Shown in pieces: positions 41,781 through 50,410 of a stretch of DNA of 64,000 bases (its first letter is position 1; each line of letters starts with the position of its first letter). The DNA comes from Pontibacter mangrovi (GTDB lineage Bacteria > Bacteroidota > Bacteroidia > Cytophagales > Hymenobacteraceae). The stretch lies in NCBI RefSeq assembly GCF_006385705.1, contig NZ_VFRQ01000005.1, positions 248,001-312,000 of the forward strand, written 5' to 3'. A program made the translations under genes and the position numbers. The notes under the pieces are model-generated. The model ran no database searches, was not told the origin of the DNA, and was given only the letters and a program-made list of their open reading frames with translations.

Positions 41781-44261
41781 ATGAGAAGACTTTTATTTCT
41801 TGTAGCTATTCTTGTGCTGTTGGCTGCCCCTGTGTATGCAAGCGGGAATAAACCTATACTTGGTGTTGTGGTGGATGCTACTACCAAACAACCGGTCGCT
41901 TTTGCCACAGTAGCTTTAAAGAACAAGGCGGATGGTATACTGGCAGGCGTAAACACCGACGTAGCCGGTAAGTTCACGATACCCAATGTTGCCCCTGGTG
42001 AGTACAAACTGTTTATTACTTATGTTGGCTATACGCCCAAGACTCAACCAATCAAAGTGCCCGAAGCCGGTGAAAGTGTAGATTTAGGAAGTATAGAGCT
42101 GGCCGCCGCAGAGCTGGCCCTCAAAGAGGTGGAGATTAGCGTGGAGCGGCCCTTGGTGGAAGATACGGACGACGGGTATGTATACAATGCCGAGAACGAT
42201 GCCAGTGCAACGGGAGGTACTGCCGCCGACTTGCTTACCAATGTGCCGGGCCTCACGCTGGGCGCAGACGGCAACCTGGAGATGATGGGCACAACCAAGA
42301 TCAAAGTGCTCATGGACGGCAAGCCCTCATCCATCATGGCCGGCGACATGGCCGAGGCCCTGCGCCAGATCCCGGCAGACATTATCGCTAAAGTAGAGGT
42401 GATTACCACGCCCTCCGCAAAGTATGATGCCGAGGGAACAGGCGGCGTGATCAACATCATCACCAAGAAAAACAAGCAAATGAAGGGCTACAACGGCTCT
42501 GCAAGTATAACGGGCGGCAACAGGGGCAAAAGCGGAGGTATAAATTTTTATACCCGCACAGGAAAACTGAACCTGCGCAGCAGCCTGAACGGAAGCACCG
42601 GCAGAGACTTTGGCGACAACAAGGTGGAGCAGGTATACTATAAAGGCCGGATCGTAAACCAGGACAATGAGTTTACCGAAGCCGGCGCTAAGGTAAACGG
42701 GCACTTTGTAGGGGAACTTGACCTGAACGAGAAGAATAGTCTGAGAGCCACGGTAAAGGGGGTAAACACCGATTCTGATACCGACCAGCGAAACCTAAGC
42801 ATAGAGAGATCCTCAAAAGAAACCGACTATGGCCGTGAGATAAACCGAAATCTGCGCTTGACAGACAAAACGAAAGGAATCGAAAGTATAGATGCTAATC
42901 TGGATTACACCAGGTACTTTAAGCAGAAAAACCAGGAGCTTAGCCTGATGATGATGTATAGCGGCACAGGCCGAAAGGACAATAACCTAACCACCCGCCA
43001 GAACGCGAACGATGTCATCAACCTCGTGCAGCACAACGACAACAGCAGCACCAACGACGAGCTCACGTTCCAGATTGACTATGTGCATCCGTTTAAAAAA
43101 CTAGGCCGCATAGAGACAGGGGCCAAGGCGATTCTGCGCGATGCCACGAGCAACTATCTGGTATCTTCGGCATCGTCCTGGGAAGAGCCGCTTCAGGAGG
43201 ATACAAGGCGCACAAACGTGTTTAACTACCACCAGGACGTTTTCTCGGGCTATTTCTCCCATACTTTGTCAATCAACAAAAAGTATACTTTGCGGACGGG
43301 GGGGCGCTATGAGTACACCACCATAGACGCCAACTTTGTGTCGAGCGGCACCAGTATGAGCAAAACATACCTCAACTTTATGCCAAACATCAACCTGAGC
43401 ATGAGGCTGAAAAAAGACCAGCGCGTGGCGGTTAGCTACTCCAGCCGCATCCACCGTCCGCAAATCCATTACCTGAACCCTTTCTTCGACGATACTAACG
43501 AGCGTAACATCAGGGTAGGCAACCCGGATCTGCTGCCCGAGGTGTCGCACAACACCACGCTTAGCTACAGCAGGTACATCAACCAGCTCACGCTTAAAGG
43601 CACCGCCTACTGGCGGCAAACAAACAACGACATCAGTAGCTACCGTTCATTTGACAGGCGCCCGAGCCGCGTGGCCCCTTACGACTCCATAGACGCCATT
43701 ATCACCTCATTTATGAATGTGGGAAAGAACAGCACCGTTGGTGCCTCTCTGTCTGTCACGCTGCGGCTCAACAAAAGCGGAAACATCGGGACTACGCTGG
43801 GAGCTTACCACAGCCAGATCAACGGCGTAACCTACAACCCTATACTGAAAACGACGGAGCTAACCACCCGCAGCGGCATGGTGTACAACTGGCAGGTAAA
43901 CGGCACTTACAGATTTCAGAAAGACGTGGTGGCCCAGTTGTCCACTTCGCTTAGCTCGCCGCGCTTACAGGCGCAGGGTTCCATTACCATGGTGCAGAAG
44001 TATAATGTATCCTTACGGAAGGATTTTTGGAACAGGACAGCCTCGCTTGGGTTTACCATCGATAATTTTTTGAGTAACAAGGATTTGGCGAGGCAGGTAA
44101 CCAACGCCGATCTCTTTACAAGTACGAATTGGCGATATTCATACAACAGGGTTTACCGGCTTAGCTTAACGTACCGCTTTAAAAAGATGGAGTTTAAGGA
44201 GAGAGCCCCTAAAGACCATAAAACGATTGTAAACGACGACAAGGAAAAGGCTGTTCAGTAA
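41781..44261 (+). CDS. TonB-dependent receptor-like outer-membrane protein
   Basis: This 826-residue protein has a Sec signal peptide (MRRLLFLVAILVLLAAPVYASG), a CarboxypepD-regulatory-like domain (about 25-110: VVVDATTKQPVAFATVALKN, GEYKLFITYVGYT), a plug (about 145-225: LLTNVPGLTLGADGNLEM, VEVITTPSAKYDAEGTGGVINIITKK) and a C-terminal barrel of the OMP_b-brl_3 type (about 390-800). It imports a ligand with TonB energy, although in this subgroup a SusD partner is usually absent, as here. It lies 45 bp upstream of galK on the same strand, so a galactose-containing ligand is a reasonable guess. Confidence 0.9.
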   Translation: MRRLLFLVAILVLLAAPVYASGNKPILGVVVDATTKQPVAFATVALKNKADGILAGVNTDVAGKFTIPNVAPGEYKLFITYVGYTPKTQPIKVPEAGESVDLGSIELAAAELALKEVEISVERPLVEDTDDGYVYNAENDASATGGTAADLLTNVPGLTLGADGNLEMMGTTKIKVLMDGKPSSIMAGDMAEALRQIPADIIAKVEVITTPSAKYDAEGTGGVINIITKKNKQMKGYNGSASITGGNRGKSGGINFYTRTGKLNLRSSLNGSTGRDFGDNKVEQVYYKGRIVNQDNEFTEAGAKVNGHFVGELDLNEKNSLRATVKGVNTDSDTDQRNLSIERSSKETDYGREINRNLRLTDKTKGIESIDANLDYTRYFKQKNQELSLMMMYSGTGRKDNNLTTRQNANDVINLVQHNDNSSTNDELTFQIDYVHPFKKLGRIETGAKAILRDATSNYLVSSASSWEEPLQEDTRRTNVFNYHQDVFSGYFSHTLSINKKYTLRTGGRYEYTTIDANFVSSGTSMSKTYLNFMPNINLSMRLKKDQRVAVSYSSRIHRPQIHYLNPFFDDTNERNIRVGNPDLLPEVSHNTTLSYSRYINQLTLKGTAYWRQTNNDISSYRSFDRRPSRVAPYDSIDAIITSFMNVGKNSTVGASLSVTLRLNKSGNIGTTLGAYHSQINGVTYNPILKTTELTTRSGMVYNWQVNGTYRFQKDVVAQLSTSLSSPRLQAQGSITMVQKYNVSLRKDFWNRTASLGFTIDNFLSNKDLARQVTNADLFTSTNWRYSYNRVYRLSLTYRFKKMEFKERAPKDHKTIVNDDKEKAVQ

Positions 44262-44306
44262 GTATAGTCTGAGTAAGTGCAGCAAGCAAATCAATATTTA
44301 TAAAGT

Positions 44307-45470
44307 ATGATTAACGAGATTATTGAGAAATTCAAAGAGCTTTACCAGCAGGAGCCGACAGTAGTGAGATCGCCGGGGAGGGTAAACCTGATTGGGGAGC
44401 ACACCGATTACAACGACGGATTTGTGCTGCCGGCCGCAATCGATAAAGAAATTTACTTTGCCATAGCACCTAACGGACAGGAGATCTGCCGCGTGCACGC
44501 CTTCAACGAGAGCCAAAGCGACACCTTTAAGCTGGAAAAACACATCGAGCCGTCGGCCGGTGGCTGGGTAAACTATATCAAAGGCGTTGTGGCCCAGTTT
44601 ATAAAGGCAAACTATGAGATCGGCGGCTTTGACCTGGTGTTCGGCGGAAACGTGCCCATCGGCGCGGGTTTGTCGTCGTCAGCTGCCGTGGAGTGCGGGC
44701 TTGCTTTCGGGCTTAACCATATATTTAATTTGGGTGTGGAGAAATTTGAACTGGTGAAGATGGCCCAGAAGGCAGAGCATGAGTATGCCGGCGTGAAGTG
44801 CGGCATCATGGACCAGTTCGCCAGCATGTTCGGGAAAGAGGGACACGTGGTAAAGCTGGACTGCCGCTCGCTTGAGTATACTTACTACAGCTCCGATCTG
44901 GAGGGTTACCGCATCGTGCTCTGCGACACGCAGGTAAAGCACTCGCTGGCCTCATCGGAGTATAACACCCGTCGCCAGGAGTGCGAGGCCGGCGTGGCGC
45001 TTCTGCAAAAGCATTACCCACAGGTGCAGAGCCTGCGCGATGTAACAATTGGCATGCTGGAGCAGCACCAAGCTGATTTTGAGCCGGTTATCTATAAACG
45101 CTGTAAGTATGTGGTGAGCGAGAACAACCGGGTGGAGGAAGCCTGCCAGCATTTGCAGGAGGGCAACCTGAAAGCCTTCGGAGAAAATATGTATGCCTCC
45201 CATGCAGGCCTGCAGCACGACTACGAGGTGAGCTGCCCTGAGCTGGATTTCCTGGTAGACCAGACCAGAAATGATGAGAGTGTACTTGGCGCGAGGATGA
45301 TGGGCGGCGGCTTCGGCGGTTGCACAATCAACATCGTGAAACTGGACGAGCTGGAGAATTTCTCCGGAAGAATTGAAGCGGCATACCAGCAGCAGTTCGG
45401 CAGAAAGCCACAGATCTATGTTGCCCAAATAGTGGACGGCAGCAGCCTGGTGGAGCCAGGGAAAGTATAA
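44307..45470 (+). CDS. galK: Galactokinase
   Basis: This 387-residue GHMP kinase phosphorylates alpha-D-galactose to galactose 1-phosphate in the Leloir pathway. Signatures: SPGRVNLIGEHTDYNDGFVLP (about 20-40), GGNVPIGAGLSSSAAVECG (ATP loop, about 113-131), GIMDQFASMFGKEGH, and LGARMMGGGFGGCTI (about 328-342). Length is normal. The final codons GGG AAA GTA TAA run into a second AAGTATAA copy, so the abundant heptamer supplies the stop codon. A dispersed inverted repeat separates it from galT. Confidence 0.96.
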   Translation: MINEIIEKFKELYQQEPTVVRSPGRVNLIGEHTDYNDGFVLPAAIDKEIYFAIAPNGQEICRVHAFNESQSDTFKLEKHIEPSAGGWVNYIKGVVAQFIKANYEIGGFDLVFGGNVPIGAGLSSSAAVECGLAFGLNHIFNLGVEKFELVKMAQKAEHEYAGVKCGIMDQFASMFGKEGHVVKLDCRSLEYTYYSSDLEGYRIVLCDTQVKHSLASSEYNTRRQECEAGVALLQKHYPQVQSLRDVTIGMLEQHQADFEPVIYKRCKYVVSENNRVEEACQHLQEGNLKAFGENMYASHAGLQHDYEVSCPELDFLVDQTRNDESVLGARMMGGGFGGCTINIVKLDELENFSGRIEAAYQQQFGRKPQIYVAQIVDGSSLVEPGKV

Positions 45471-45486
45471 AGTATAAGCTTCGGCT

Positions 45487-45568
45487 AACCCACCTCTGCC
45501 CCCTCCAAGGAGGGGAATTTCTATACGAGTAATTTATTCCCCTCCTCGGAGGGGTTAGGGGTGGGTTT
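45487..45568. repeat. Dispersed G/C-rich inverted repeat
   Basis: Left arm 45487-45517 (AACCCACCTCTGCCCCCTCC...) and right arm 45538-45568 (...GGAGGGGTTAGGGGTGGGTT) are imperfect reverse complements. A single-arm relative lies at 16957-16988. It sits in the galK-galT spacer. Confidence 0.8.
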
Positions 45569-45640
45569 ACATTATACTAAAAGCAATCAACCATAATTAG
45601 TTGAAGCCCTTTTCGGGCGATAACATAAGAGGAATTTAGC

Positions 45641-46669
45641 ATGCCTGATTTTGATTTAGCAGAACACCCCCACCGGCGTTATAACCCTTTGCTCGACGAG
45701 TGGGTGCTGGTGTCGCCGCACCGGGCCAAGCGGCCGTGGCAGGGGCAGGAAGAGGACGTGCAGAAAGATGCCAGGCCGGAGTATGACCCAACCTGCTATT
45801 TGTGCCCGACCAATACCCGCGCAAATGGAGAAAAGAACCCAGACTATACTTCCACCTACGTATTCGAGAATGATTTCGGGGCGCTGCAAGCCACTACCCC
45901 CGAAGGTGCTTATACTAAAGGCAAGCTGCTTCGCGCCGAGAGCGAGCGGGGCATCTGCAAGGTGATCTGCTTTTCACCGCGCCACGACCTGACCCTGCCC
46001 GACATGGAAGTTGCCGACATCAGGAAAGTGGTAGACCTGTGGGAGCTGGAATACTTGGAGCTCGGAAAAATCGACTTCATCAACCATGTGCAGATATTTG
46101 AGAACAAGGGTGCCGTGATGGGCTGCAGCAACCCCCACCCGCACGGACAGATATGGGCGCAAAGCGCTGTGCCTGCCGGTCCGGCACGCGAGTCCAAAAC
46201 GCAGGCTGCCTATTATGCAGCCAATAAGAGAAGCCTCTTGCAAGACTACCTGGAGCTTGAGTTGGAGGAACAGGCGCGCATCGTGTACAGCAACGAACAC
46301 TTTGTGGCGCTGGTGCCGTTTTGGGCTGTGTGGCCTTTTGAGACGATGCTGTTGCCCCGCCGCCACGTGCAGCACCTGGGGCAGCTGAGGACAGAGGAGA
46401 AAGACGCTTTCGCCGATGCCATCAAAAAGCTGACCATGGTATACGACAAAGTGTTTAATGTGTCGTTCCCCTACTCGGCGGGCATTCACCAGCAGCCAAC
46501 AAACAACGACGACCACAGCGGCTGGCACCTGCACATGCACTTTTATCCGCCCTTGCTGCGTTCAGCCTCCGTCAAAAAGTTTATGGTTGGTTACGAAATG
46601 CTTGGAGACCCGCAACGCGATATAACACCGGAAACAAGCGCAGAGCGTCTTAGAGGAATATTATCGTAG
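45641..46669 (+). CDS. galT: Galactose-1-phosphate uridylyltransferase
   Basis: This 342-residue enzyme exchanges UDP between UDP-glucose and galactose 1-phosphate. The active-site motif [10 protein letters not shown] (about 164-173) is present with both histidines; the second His is the nucleophile. The N-terminal [25 protein letters not shown] and the zinc-site cysteines (CYLCP at about 52-56) match the family. It forms the Leloir pair with galK; galE is not in the window. Confidence 0.95.
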   Translation: MPDFDLAEHPHRRYNPLLDEWVLVSPHRAKRPWQGQEEDVQKDARPEYDPTCYLCPTNTRANGEKNPDYTSTYVFENDFGALQATTPEGAYTKGKLLRAESERGICKVICFSPRHDLTLPDMEVADIRKVVDLWELEYLELGKIDFINHVQIFENKGAVMGCSNPHPHGQIWAQSAVPAGPARESKTQAAYYAANKRSLLQDYLELELEEQARIVYSNEHFVALVPFWAVWPFETMLLPRRHVQHLGQLRTEEKDAFADAIKKLTMVYDKVFNVSFPYSAGIHQQPTNNDDHSGWHLHMHFYPPLLRSASVKKFMVGYEMLGDPQRDITPETSAERLRGILS

Positions 46670-46988
46670 ACTTTTTTGGTTATTTGTAAAGAGTAAGATA
46701 GTGTCTTTTTACTGAAGATGTAATGGTTAGCTAACAAGATGCTTAGCTATATCAGCTCGTGACAAATCATTAAGACTTGTTCTTGGGTGACGACCTATTC
46801 CGTCTTAAGATTGGGAGGAAACCAATCTCCGCAAGCACATCGGGCAGTGCTATATTGCGCCATAGGTGCTAAATTCTGGCAAAATAATCGTACTTTGTGT
46901 GCGGTCAGTACGGAGGCAGTCCTGCCAGCATAATAATCAAAGCTTTCCCTCCCTGCTAACCGGAACTTATTCTCCCTGCATAACCGTA
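46670..46988. other. Spacer and upstream region of the LacI-family gene
   Basis: 319 bp after galT. It holds a small hairpin (AGATTGG 46808-46814 / CCAATCT 46822-46828) and a TACTTTG element at about 46893 that may be a -7 box. No gene or clear operator was found. Confidence 0.45.
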
Positions 46989-48020
46989 ATGAAAAAGAAG
47001 CTGCAAATTAGTGATATAGCTAAACAACTAAATGTTTCCATCACTACCGTCTCTTTCATACTGAACGGTAAGGCAAAGGAAAAGCGCATCAGCGATGACC
47101 TGACGGCAAGGGTGTTGAAACTGGTAGAAGAAGTAGGCTATCGCCCTAACCAGTTGGCCCAGAGCCTGCGCACAGGTAAAACCAAAACCATAGGCCTTAT
47201 GGTGGAGGATATTTCAAACCCTTTCTTTGCCAACATTGCGCGCCTAATTGAAGAGAGAGCCCATAAGGAAGGCTACAAAATAGTATACTGTAGCACCGAG
47301 GACGATACTGAAAGGACAAAGGAACTCATCAGCATGTTTAGGGACATGCATGTGGATGGCTACATCATCACGCCCCCCGAGGGAGTGGAGGAAGATATAA
47401 AAAAACTAATTGCTGATGGTTTTCCTGTTGTGCTGGCAGACCGGCAAGTTGCCGGCGTGGATGCGCATTGCGTTATTGTTGATAATTTGTTGGGTGCCTA
47501 CAATGCCACGACTCATTTAATTGAGCGGGGCTATCAGCGTATTGCCTTTATCACGATAGATTCAAAGCAAAGCCAGATGGTGCAGCGGCTGGAAGGATAC
47601 ACAAAGGCACTGGAAGAGAATGACCTAGAGGCCGTTGTGTTAGAAGTGCCATACCGCTATGACGCAAAGCAGATGATACAGTCTATTACATCTTTTCTGG
47701 AGGAAAGAAAAAACATTGACGCTGTTCTTTTTGCGACAAACTATGTGGCAGTAAGAGGATTAGAAGAAATCTCTCAAATCAGTCCAGCCGATGCACCTGC
47801 CAAGTTGGGGCTGGTGTCTTATGATGATCATGACGTTTTTAAATTTTTCAAGCCGACGGTTACGGCAGTTGCGCAGCCTACGGAGGCGATTGCAAATCAT
47901 GTCATCAACCTCATGCTGAACCTGTTGGGGCAGAAAAATAGCACCTTGAAAGCCGAGACAATCATTCTTCCGACAAGCCTTGTTGTCAGAAACTCCTCTC
48001 TCCACAAAACAAAAGTATAA
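46989..48020 (+). CDS. LacI-family transcriptional regulator
   Basis: Start chosen at 46989 (MKKKLQISDIAKQLNVSITTVSFILNGKAKEKRISDDL), which puts the HTH at the N terminus as expected; earlier in-frame starts add non-family residues. The DNA-binding HTH (about 5-30), hinge helix (RPNQLAQSLRTGKTKTIG) and periplasmic-binding-like ligand domain (LMVEDISNPFFANIARLIEE, ADRQVAGVDAHCVIVDN, GYQRIAFITIDSK, LGLVSYDDHDVFKFFKPTVTAVAQP) are complete. It lies between galT and the DUF1080 block, and a 26-bp palindrome downstream (48301-48326) is a candidate operator. Its last codons are AAA GTA TAA, so the stop lies in an AAGTATAA copy. Confidence 0.92.
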   Translation: MKKKLQISDIAKQLNVSITTVSFILNGKAKEKRISDDLTARVLKLVEEVGYRPNQLAQSLRTGKTKTIGLMVEDISNPFFANIARLIEERAHKEGYKIVYCSTEDDTERTKELISMFRDMHVDGYIITPPEGVEEDIKKLIADGFPVVLADRQVAGVDAHCVIVDNLLGAYNATTHLIERGYQRIAFITIDSKQSQMVQRLEGYTKALEENDLEAVVLEVPYRYDAKQMIQSITSFLEERKNIDAVLFATNYVAVRGLEEISQISPADAPAKLGLVSYDDHDVFKFFKPTVTAVAQPTEAIANHVINLMLNLLGQKNSTLKAETIILPTSLVVRNSSLHKTKV

Positions 48021-48073
48021 AGGCCTGGCTGTCAATAAGCCTGGCTATGAGTTGTAGTCCCTATTAGATCCAT

Positions 48074-48115
48074 GCACCTTAAGTAGTGCCAGAACTTAAG
48101 GTGCCTTTTATTTTG
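48074..48115 (+). terminator. Intrinsic terminator of the LacI-family gene
   Basis: GCACCTTAAGT (48074-48084) and ACTTAAGGTGC (48094-48104) form an 11-bp stem with a 9-nt loop and a T-rich tail. Confidence 0.85.
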
Positions 48116-48192
48116 TAACCTTCTCGTTTGAGTGCCCTAATGATTAATCACTCAATATTCTTAATATCTTCTGTTTAAGCTTTTATTTTAAT

Positions 48193-48223
48193 GTAATACT
48201 GCTAAATTTGAAAATAGTATTAC
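48193..48223 (+). promoter_or_regulatory. Promoter box enclosed by an inverted repeat
   Basis: GTAATACT (48193-48200) and AGTATTAC (48216-48223) are exact reverse complements. They enclose TAAATTTG (48203-48210), an exact -7 box TAnnTTTG. A dimeric repressor bound there would cover the promoter. The upstream -33 element is not clear. Confidence 0.6.
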
Positions 48224-48300
48224 CCAAATTTTAAGGGTGAAGCAGCAAGAATTATCTTTTTCTAAACAGTAGGTGGGGACAGGGGGCTTATTTTTTAGAT

Positions 48301-48326
48301 TGTTTGCTAAAAGGTTTTAGCAAACA
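48301..48326 (+). promoter_or_regulatory. 26-bp palindrome, candidate LacI-family operator
   Basis: TGTTTGCTAAAA and TTTTAGCAAACA are perfect 12-bp arms separated by GG. Its size and symmetry fit LacI-family operators. The palindrome lies about 85-110 nt downstream of the probable start site (inferred from the -7 box), so a bound repressor could act as a roadblock. Confidence 0.55.
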
Positions 48327-48514
48327 CTTCGCAGCATTGCAGCTGCGATGGTAAAAGAATCTAAAACACCCTAAGTATAAATTACGAGATGGCCACCACG
48401 CCAAACAAGGAGCGCGGCACCAAAGCGGATGCTTACCCATACTCCCTGTCGAATGAGAAATAGAAACACTTTACATATTGTGCAACTCGGGTCATCCCAA
48501 CTAAAAACAGGTAT

Positions 48515-50389
48515 ATGATTAAACGTAAAACCACACCGATGCGGGGCATGTGGCTGGCGGGTATCGCGCTGATGTGCAGCACCGGCGTATCCCTGGCGCA
48601 GTCTGCGGCGCCTCAGACTACGGCCATACCACTTGATAACCTGTCCTCCTTCCAGAATCCGGGAAAGAGCTGGCAGGTTGCCGGCGATGTGACGGCCAAA
48701 CTTGATAAAGATAACGAGCTGGATGTTAAGGAAGGAACAGGTATTCTGGTGAACGAGCCCAGCAGAAAGAAGAAAGGCGTAGACCTGCTCACCAACTTTG
48801 AGCATGGGGACGTGGACCTGGAGCTGGACTACATGATGGCCAAGGGCTCCAACTCCGGTATATACCTGCAGGGCCGCTACGAAGTGCAGCTGGAAGACAG
48901 CTGGGGCGTGAAGAACCCTACCTCGGCAAACAACGGCGCGGTGTATGAGCGCTGGGACGAAAGCCGCCCTAACGGACAGAAAGGCTTTGAGGGCTATGCC
49001 CCCCGCCAAAATGTGAGCCGGGCACCGGGTCTGTGGCAGCACCTGAAAATCTCGTTTCAGGCCCCTCGCTTCGATGCCAGTGGCAAGAAAATAGAGAACG
49101 CCAAAATACTTCACGCCGAGCTGAACGGTGTAACCATACATGAGAATGTGGAGCTTTTCGGGCCAACACGCGGCGCCCTGGGAGGCAACGAGGTGGCCAT
49201 GGGGCCGCTGCGCCTGCAGGGCGACCACGGCGCTGTGGCCTTCCGCGACATCAAGGTAACGAAGTATGGCAAACCAAGGCCCGAGCTGGTAGACCTGAAG
49301 TACCAGGTGTTCAAAGGGAAGTTTGAGGCGGAGCCCCGGTACGACAGCATCCCGCCAGAGGCTGAAGGCACATCGGTGGCGCTAACCTCGGAGATAAGCC
49401 CCTTCCAGAAAGACTTCCTGGTTCGCTATACCGGCACACTGCGGGTAAAGGAGCCGGGAGAGTATACCTTTAACCTGAACACCAACGGTGGCGGAGGGTT
49501 GATGCGGATCAACAACAAAGTGGTTGTTCCGATAGAAGGCCGAGACCGAAAAGGTACCGTTACGCTACCCGCAGGCGACATGCCGTTTGAGCTGGTGTAC
49601 TCCAAAGTTGTGGAGTGGGGAAGACCTGCGCTGGGGATTGCCGTGGTAGGGCCCGGCATCCGGGAGTACCTGATCGGTGACCCTGTGGCCGGAGGAAACG
49701 ATAACTCCCAAGGACCAATCCTGGTGGACGCTCCGGTAAACACCATTCTCCGCAGCTTCATGGACCTGCCGGTTCCGGGCGAAAATGGCAAGAAAAACAC
49801 CAGAGTGGTACATGCCGTGAACGTAGGGAGCCCGGACCAGGTGCATTATACCTATGACATGGACAAGGGAAATATGATACAAGTATGGCGAGGAGGGTTC
49901 CTGGACGCCACGCCGATGTGGTATAGCCGTGGCGATGGGTCATCCCGTCCGGTTGGGGCGGTGCAGCACTTTGGGCAGCCGGCCTTTACCCTGGCGAAAC
50001 TGGCTAATCCGCAGGCGGCTTGGGTGATAGATACGGCGGGCACTGGTTTCCGCCCCGAAGGATACGACCTGGACAAGGCAGACCAGCCAACCTTTAGCTA
50101 CCGTGTGTACGGCACAAACGTGCAGGACGCCATCCGTGTAGTGGAAGGCGGCAAAGGCTTTCAGCGGGAGCTGACGGTGCAGAACCCTGCGGAGAACCTG
50201 TATGCCCGACTGGCAGAAGGAAGTAGCATTGAGCCGGTGTCGAAGGACATGTACCTGGTAGACGGGAAATCCTACTATGTCAGGATAGACGATGCCGGAG
50301 GTCAGAAGCCTGTTGTACGAGATGCCAACGGGCAGAAAGAGCTGATTGTGCCGGTGCGTGGCAAGCTACGCTACTCTATCATTTTCTAA
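48515..50389 (+). CDS. DUF1080 (3-keto-glycoside hydrolase-like) protein with PA14-like domain
   Basis: This 624-residue protein has a Sec signal peptide with basic N terminus (MIKRKTTPMRGMWLAGIALMCSTGVSLAQ). The first half (about 35-250) is DUF1080-like concanavalin fold (WQVAGDVTAKLDK, SNSGIYLQGRYEVQLEDSWG, GPLRLQGDHGAVAFRDIKVTKYG). DUF1080 has been assigned 3-keto-disaccharide hydrolase activity in other Bacteroidota. The middle (about 285-395) resembles a PA14-like beta domain (FLVRYTGTLRVKEPGEYTFNLNTNGGGGLMRINN). The remainder is a beta-rich tail of unknown role. It is first of the 15-kb catabolic block and 21 bp from the next gene. Confidence 0.82.
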   Translation: MIKRKTTPMRGMWLAGIALMCSTGVSLAQSAAPQTTAIPLDNLSSFQNPGKSWQVAGDVTAKLDKDNELDVKEGTGILVNEPSRKKKGVDLLTNFEHGDVDLELDYMMAKGSNSGIYLQGRYEVQLEDSWGVKNPTSANNGAVYERWDESRPNGQKGFEGYAPRQNVSRAPGLWQHLKISFQAPRFDASGKKIENAKILHAELNGVTIHENVELFGPTRGALGGNEVAMGPLRLQGDHGAVAFRDIKVTKYGKPRPELVDLKYQVFKGKFEAEPRYDSIPPEAEGTSVALTSEISPFQKDFLVRYTGTLRVKEPGEYTFNLNTNGGGGLMRINNKVVVPIEGRDRKGTVTLPAGDMPFELVYSKVVEWGRPALGIAVVGPGIREYLIGDPVAGGNDNSQGPILVDAPVNTILRSFMDLPVPGENGKKNTRVVHAVNVGSPDQVHYTYDMDKGNMIQVWRGGFLDATPMWYSRGDGSSRPVGAVQHFGQPAFTLAKLANPQAAWVIDTAGTGFRPEGYDLDKADQPTFSYRVYGTNVQDAIRVVEGGKGFQRELTVQNPAENLYARLAEGSSIEPVSKDMYLVDGKSYYVRIDDAGGQKPVVRDANGQKELIVPVRGKLRYSIIF

Positions 50390-50410
50390 TCCTAGACCGC
50401 TTTTACCAAC

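Larger units (their letters stand above)
48021..48514. other. Regulatory spacer before the DUF1080 block
   Basis: This 494-bp spacer contains, in order, a terminator for the LacI gene (48074-48115), an inverted repeat around a -7 box (48193-48223), a 26-bp palindrome (48301-48326) and a 190-nt leader. It is the best control-region candidate in the window. No gene seen. Confidence 0.7.
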
